Both the position numbers and the translations under genes were made by a program. From NCBI GenBank assembly GCA_933207985.1, contig OW240916.1, forward strand, positions 85,700,669-85,764,668: DNA of 64,000 nt. Direction: 5' to 3'. The notes under the pieces are model-generated. The model had not been told where the DNA came from, did no database searches, and was given only the letters and a program-made list of their open reading frames with translations. This stretch comes from Pelobates cultripes (Eukaryota > Chordata > Amphibia > Anura > Pelobatidae). Positions 59,201 through 64,000 of the stretch are shown piece after piece. Each line of letters begins with the position of its first letter. Positions within the stretch are counted from its first letter, which is position 1.

Positions 59201-59872
59201 ACTCTGTAATAAGGGGATGAAGTAGACTTTTTTCTTGCCTGTAAGAGTGTATTAATTACTGCTTGTGTAAAAACCTTTGCTTCTTAACCTTTCCCTTTCA
59301 AGTACCATGCCATCAGATGAAGGAATGCCGGATCTGGGTGAAGAATTTGGCCCTGTTGTAGCAGGAATGGAACTTCTGGTATGCATTTCTTGCATAGACT
59401 CAGTAGGAGTGGAAACCAAGGTCTGCATGGCCAGAAAGGGGCTATCAGAATTAATAAAACTTCCTCTTGTCTCAATATTCTCAGTAGTGGAAAGATGAGC
59501 GGAGTCGGAGGGAATGCATAGGCTAGGTTGAATTCCCAATCTCATGTTAATGCATCTCTTCCTATGGCTTGAGGGTCTAGAACTTTCTAGAAGAAATCCT
59601 TTACCTTCCTGTTGCTGCTTGTTGCCATCAGATCTATTTGTGGAAGACCCCAATTCTCTGTAATCATTAGGAATATCTTGTTCGATAGACTCCATTCTCC
59701 TGGTTCTATCTTCACTCTGCTGAGAAAGTCGGCTACCGAATTTTGTATTCCTGGGAGAAGAATTGCTAAGATGCCTGCCAAATTTTCTTGTGCCCAGGAC
59801 ATAAGAGGTCTCATTATTTTCATCATTCTGTGACTCTTTGTTCCTCCTTGGTGATTGATATATGCAACTACC

Positions 59873-60849
59873 CAGGGACGTATTTGCCTCGAGGCAAATA
59901 AGGCATTTGCCTTGGGCGGCAATTTCCAGGGGGCGGCAAAAAACACTGCCCACAATTGCCCAGGCAAATACCTTGTTTGCCTCGTTTAATGGGAGCCCAA
60001 GAGCTGGCCGGCTGGCCGCCTTCAGGCTCCCCCAGACGGATGTTGAGGGAGCACTTTTCCCTAAGCTCTCTGCTCAGCTCCCTTGCGCAACCCGCAGTAA
60101 TGCCGGGAGACGGAATATGACATCATATTCCGTCTCCCGGCATCACTCTGCGATGCGTGAAGGAGCTGAGCAGAGAGCTCAGGGTAAAGTGCTCCCTCGC
60201 CACCAGCCTGCCTGCACGTCCGGCCGCTTCTGCTCAGCAGCCTCACTGGACCCCAGGTGAAATATCCACCCAGCTATCCCAAGAGTAGGGATTTCAATAA
60301 AAAAATAATAATAATATTAATAATAGTGAGTGGGGAAAATGTGTGTGTGTGTGTCAGTGAATGTGAGTGTGTGTGTACCAGTGAATGTGAGTGAGTGTGT
60401 GTTAGTGAATGTGAGTGTGTCAGTGAATGTGAGTGATTGAATGTGTGTCAGTGAGTGTGTGTCAGTAAATGTGCGTGTGTATCAGTGAATGTGAGTGTGT
60501 GTGTGTGTCAGTGAATGTGAGTGAGTGAGTGCGTCTGTCAGTGAGAGTGTGCGTCTGTCAGTGAGTGTGTGTCCGAGTAAGTGTATATCTGTCTATCAGT
60601 GTGTCAAATCAGTGAGTGTGTGTATGTCATTGTTTGTCAATGTATATGAGAGTGTTTGTCAATGAGTGTATGCATCTATTAGTGAGTGTGTGTGTCTGTC
60701 AGTGAGTGTGCATCTGTCAGTGAGTGAGCGTCTGTCAGTCAAAGTGCGGCATTGACAGGAAAGGGTGGGGAAAATATAAATTGGGGGGGGGTGGGGGGTG
60801 CCCGAGCACCGTCCTGCCTAGGGCAGCACAAATCCTAAATACACCACTG
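59873..60849. mobile_element. hAT-type non-autonomous transposon, 977 bp, inside DIRS
   Basis: Ends CAGGGACGTATTTGCC and CCTAAATACACCACTG are inverted. A perfect 8-bp duplication CAACTACC (59865-59872, 60850-60857) flanks it. A central palindrome (around GGAGACGGAATATGACATC, 60040-60205) and a GTGA/GTGT minisatellite (60335-60740) fill it. Relative of 15647-16338. Confidence 0.92.
60335..60740. repeat. GTGTGTCAGTGAATGTGAGTG minisatellite
   Basis: Degenerate ~20-base unit of the TGTGTCAGTGAATGTGAGTG type repeated about 20 times inside the hAT element. The matching CA-rich array on the other strand lies in the related element at 15735-15890. Confidence 0.85.
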
Positions 60850-61346
60850 CAACTACCGCGGCATTGTCTGTCCTGATCTTGACCCATTTGTGAAATAGAA
60901 GCTGGTGGAAGTGTTTCAGGGCTTTGAAAACTGCAAGAAGCTCTAGGAGATTCAAAGGTGTATTGGTTGCCAGAAAAGTCAATTTTCCTTGGACGTAATT
61001 GTTTTGAAGGTGGGCTCCCCAACCCCATTGGCTGGCGTCTGCAGTAATAACAATCCATGGAGTGTTTCCTAGAGGAAATCCTTTGAAGAGGAATTTCTTC
61101 TGCATCCACCACATCGAGGACTTTTGAACCTGAGGGGGAATTCTGATTGGCTGAGAAAGGTTCCCCGTTTTGAATTGGCAAAGAAAATTGTTTTGGAATG
61201 TTCTCATTCTTCATTGTGCCCATCTTGTTAAGCCTATAGTGGAGGACATGGATCCCAGGAGGCTCATAGGTCTTTCTGCCGAAGTTAAACTGGATGTCAA
61301 CATGTCTTTGACCTTTTTTATAATTCTGGTGATAGCTGTATTGAAC

Positions 61347-61609
61347 ATAGAAACATAGAATGGCAGATAAGAACCATTCGGCCCATCTAGTCTGCCCAAT
61401 TTTCTAAATACTTTCCTTAGTCCCTAGCCTTATCTTATAGTTAGGATAGCCTTATGCCTATCCCACGCATGCTTAAACTACTTTACTGTGTTAACCTCTA
61501 CCACTTCAGCTGGAAGGCTATTCCATGCATCCACTACCCTCTCAGTAAAGTAATACTTCCTGATATTATTTTTAAATCTTTGTCCCTCTAATTTAAACCT
61601 TTTGAAGTG
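61347..61609 (-). mobile_element. LINE 3' end inserted in DIRS
   Basis: ATAGAAACATAGAATGGCAG at 61347 is the complement of a common frog LINE tail. Minus-strand peptide KLEGQRFKNNIRKYYFTERV and DAWNSLPAEVV is the C-terminal end of an RT ORF. TTGAAC at 61341-61346 and 61610-61615 is the target duplication. A 61-base copy of the same tail occurs at 63768-63830. Confidence 0.8.
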
Positions 61610-61981
61610 TTGAACGAAGCTCCCAGGTAAATTATGTTCTGAGATGGATTCACATGGCTCTTGGATATGTTGATTTTCCAACCGTGGTGTTGAAGAAATT
61701 GCATACATATGTGACCATGATTTACTAATGTATCTTTGCCTTCTGCCAGAATCAAGATGTCGTCTAGATGGTGATAGATGACAATGCCTTTTTCCTGAGC
61801 TCTGCAATTAAAACAACAAGAACCTTTGAGAATGTACGTATGGCTGTTCTTAGCCCCAAAGGAAGTGCACAGAATCTTCTACTGTGAATCTGAGATATTT
61901 TTGATGCTGGCGAGCGATAGGAATATGTAACTATGCATCTGCCAAGTCTATTGACATAAGCCATTGGTCTGGAAATACTGC
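61610..61981 (-). pseudogene. RT core of second DIRS copy
   Basis: On the minus strand, WLMSIDLADAY (motif A Asp, about 61965-61930 with a shift), PLGLRTAIRTFSKVL and, in another frame, YHHLDDILIL (motif C, YxxLDD, about 61787-61755). The three-frame spread shows decay. The upstream RT part (LSRLNKFLNVRKFKMESLQ) lies beyond the LTR at 63300-63199. Confidence 0.8.
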
Positions 61982-63198
61982 TGTGACGAGAGCAATCTCG
62001 TCACATTGCATTGGAGAAGCCTGGTTGCTCGCCTGTTGCCTCTGGACTATGGCCCCATTGTAAAACTTGTATTTTCCCCTGCAGAAAGGCTTGTTCGTGC
62101 TGTTCTGCCAGGGTGTTCGGTAAATTCTATGTACCGAACAAACGCAAGAATGACTGGACCACCTGGGAACTGGAGTGTGCCATCAATTAATCTCCCAGAA
62201 GCTGCGGTTAACCGCAGCTTAATTGACGAATGCTGGGTGGCCGCCATTCGTATACCGAACACGAGGTCGTGGCCATTTTAAATACGCAAATGCACAGCGG
62301 TGTTCAACGCCCAACTCATGGAACTGAAAATGGATACATTTTGGCGAGAACACCGCTGAAACCGCCAACCTCCCTTCTTGTTCGGTAGAAGTGCACGAAC
62401 GGCCCTATATTCGGTAGTTTAAACCGTATGAACAGCATTACCCCAGATAGCCATCCCGTGGAGTCTATTTGTATGGAGAACAGACTTTATGAACACTTTA
62501 ACTCCATGGCGATTGGACTGTGTGCATAGGATCTGAGCGCTATTCGGTACTTTTGTGCGCTCAGATCCCAGCTATCTGGGGATGTGTTGCAAGTATATAT
62601 TTTGTGCGATAAATGTAATATTGTGCATTTTATTGTGTTTTAGTGTTTTACTGTAACCATGTGGGTAATGGAGTTTTGCCTCTGTCCTTGGAGATAATTG
62701 TATTACTTCCCAATTATTTCCAGGATAGAGGGGAGGGATTGTAATGTATTGGGGGAGTGTTTTAACCATGTCTGCCTGTGATTGGTCATTGTACTATTTG
62801 TGTCCCAGTCTCCCATTTGGCCCCCTAGGGGAGTGTCCACCAGGTGGGAGACCTGCATAAATACTGGGCAGGCAGCCCTCATTAAACAGACCACTGCTTG
62901 ACCCTCAACACGGAGCCTTGTCTCGTCTTTGGGGGGATTTACTGTATGCTGATAGAGACTGATTGCTAGGAGTGTAAGCCGCTTGGGTGCTTTTCCTATT
63001 CGTCTGCTTGCAGCTATTCGTGAGGTTCCAGTTCGGGAGTTTGGAGTGCCATATTGTATGCAGTTCGGGAGTTTAGAGCATTCCCTTATTTGCGGTTCGG
63101 GAGTTTGGTGTTCTGCAGTAGCTATGCCGGTGTCTCTGGAAGGGAAGATCTACTAAACGGCGGTTTAACCCCTTTTATGCCTGGGGGTGCCGTTACAA
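61982..63198 (+). mobile_element. Solo LTR, 1217 bp, inside DIRS
   Basis: Starts TGTGACGAGAGC and ends GTGCCGTTACA. A perfect 5-bp duplication ACTGC (61977-61981, 63199-63203) flanks it. Taking it out rejoins the DIRS RT reading. A TATA-like CATAAATA (about 62856) and ATTAAA (62880-62885) are placed as in a retroviral or Gypsy LTR (promoter then poly(A) signal). CAGTTCGGGAGTTT repeats occur near 63030-63110. No coding genes remain, so it is a solo LTR of an endogenous retroelement of unknown lineage. Confidence 0.88.
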
Positions 63199-63649
63199 CT
63201 GCCTTTATAATGGATTGAAGAGATTCCATTTTGAACTTGCGTACATTTAGGAACTTGTTTAGTCTGCTTAGGTCTAGTATTGGTCTTCATCCTACTGTGG
63301 ACTTTTTGGTGAGGAAGATATGAGAGTAAAATCCCTGGGTCTGTTGTGCTCGTGGAACTTGAACAATAACTCTATCTTCTTGAAGGGATGAAATAAATTC
63401 CTTTAGGGCATTTCCTTTTTTCCATATCTCCTGGCCAGTTTGTTCTTTGAAAGGAGTGAAGGGGTGGTGCTTTTGAGAATTCTATAAGATAACCTCTTTG
63501 AACTATGTTTGTCTTGATTTGATCATTCCCAAATCTTTTGGAATAGTAGTAGACAAGAACCTACTCCTCCAGATTGGGAAGCAAACTCATCATAAAGGTT
63601 TCTTGTGGAATGAAGAGCCCCTGGATTTTCCACCTCTGATGGATGATTG
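63199..63649 (-). pseudogene. N-terminal RT portion of second DIRS copy
   Basis: Minus-strand reading gives ILDLSRLNKFLNVRKFKMES and KGNALKEFISSLQ-like segments in broken frames, the region ahead of RT motif A. Cut at 63649 by a hAT element. Confidence 0.65.
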
Positions 63650-64000
63650 CAGGGCCTGCCTTAGGCCTTTGGGCGCCCTGTGCAAAAAATCTTCACAGCG
63701 CCCCCCCTCTTGCTCCCCTTCCCACACACCCTGTCACACACACACGCAGACAGCCACACGCACACACAGACATAGAAACATAGAATGTGACGGCAGATAA
63801 GAACCATTCGGCCCATCTAGTCTGGCCAGACAGTCACACAGAGGCAGATAGCCACACACAAACACACACGCAGACAGCCACACACAAACACAGGTAGACA
63901 GCCACACACAGACAGCAACACACAGGCAGACAGCCACACACAAACACAGAGGCAGACAGCCACACATACACACACACAGACAAACACACAGACAGTCACA
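63650..64000. mobile_element. hAT left end with CA-rich minisatellite, runs off the window
   Basis: CAGGGCCTGCCTTAGGCC at 63650 matches the left end of the hAT at 35685. GATGATTG at 63642-63649 would be the target duplication; the right copy is beyond the window. CACACACAGACAGCCACACA-type minisatellite fills 63735-64000 and has itself received a 61-base LINE tail (63768-63830). Confidence 0.7.

Larger units (their letters stand above)
59250..61345 (-). pseudogene. RNase H and methyltransferase-like region of second DIRS copy
   Basis: Minus-strand frames: VVITADASQWGWGAHLQNNY and LNLLELLAVFKAL with IRTDNAAVV (RNase H, 61207-60850), interrupted by the hAT 59873-60849, then INHQGGTKSHRMMKIMRPLM, NSVADFLSRV and LPQIDLMATSSNRKV (end of RNase H and start of the DIRS methyltransferase-like domain). 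Frameshift near 59600. Further frames on the minus strand to 59252 show the PWFPLLLSLCKK-like remainder. Confidence 0.8.
56753..63649 (-). mobile_element. Second DIRS-like element, minus strand, decayed and nested
   Basis: Reading from high to low coordinates: RT (63560-63199 and 61981-61610), RNase H (61340-60850 and 59872 on), methyltransferase-like region (to ~59250), tyrosine recombinase (59200-58529 and 57393-57160), then the terminal/internal inverted repeats (57014-56766). Frames are broken by stops and shifts. Five later insertions split it (57394, 59873, 61347, 61982, 63650). Distinct family from the element at 40589. The 5' end is beyond the window. Confidence 0.85.

Noticed and set aside
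60335..60740. CRISPR-like array
   Set aside because: The repeat is a degenerate GT-rich minisatellite without unique spacers, in a eukaryotic transposon.
1..64000. tRNA, rRNA or bacterial-type operons, operators or riboswitches
   Set aside because: None seen; the window is vertebrate nuclear DNA with spliced exons.

Overview
This looks like about 64 kb of vertebrate nuclear DNA, most likely from a frog or toad (anuran). It holds one recognisable host gene on the + strand with introns, spliced exons and GT/AG borders. The rest is AT-rich DNA packed with eukaryotic transposons: DIRS tyrosine-recombinase retrotransposons, a Penelope-like element with a GIY-YIG endonuclease, CR1/L2-type and L1-like LINE pieces, solo LTRs, hAT elements with 8-bp target duplications, and a MITE family with TTAA ends. 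The anuran assignment rests on this repeat mix, not on a marker gene.

Left third (1-21 kb): the 3' part of a cartilage intermediate layer protein gene, most like CILP2. Five exons are visible: 3831-3983 (thrombospondin type 1), 4627-4872 (small beta-sandwich-like segment), 14366-14474 and 17470-17627 (Ig domain split by a phase-2 intron), and a large last exon 18495-20884 with the stop codon. The first ~150 codons (signal peptide, WxxW region) should lie upstream of the window. The 9.5-kb intron carries a 2.9-kb palindromic element and two hAT copies in opposite orientation.

Middle (21-40 kb): no gene seen. It holds MITEs, palindromes (one with a hammerhead-ribozyme-like core), microsatellites, a decayed LINE reverse transcriptase fragment and a hAT nested inside another inverted repeat.

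Right (40-64 kb): an apparently intact DIRS element (40589-46429) with inverted terminal repeats, an internal complementary region and three overlapping ORFs (gag-like, RT-RNase H-methyltransferase-like, tyrosine recombinase). It is followed by L1-like 5' pieces, a hAT with a polypurine minisatellite, and a Penelope-like element (51583-54805) that keeps the endonuclease half of its protein between two 735-bp inverted repeats. Last comes a second, decayed DIRS copy on the minus strand (56753 to ~63649) broken by at least five later insertions, whose borders can be set to the base.

I found no prokaryotic feature, CRISPR array, tRNA or rRNA. Exon borders and element ends were read by eye from splice signals, reading-frame continuity, terminal inverted repeats and target-site duplications; no alignment or database search was run.
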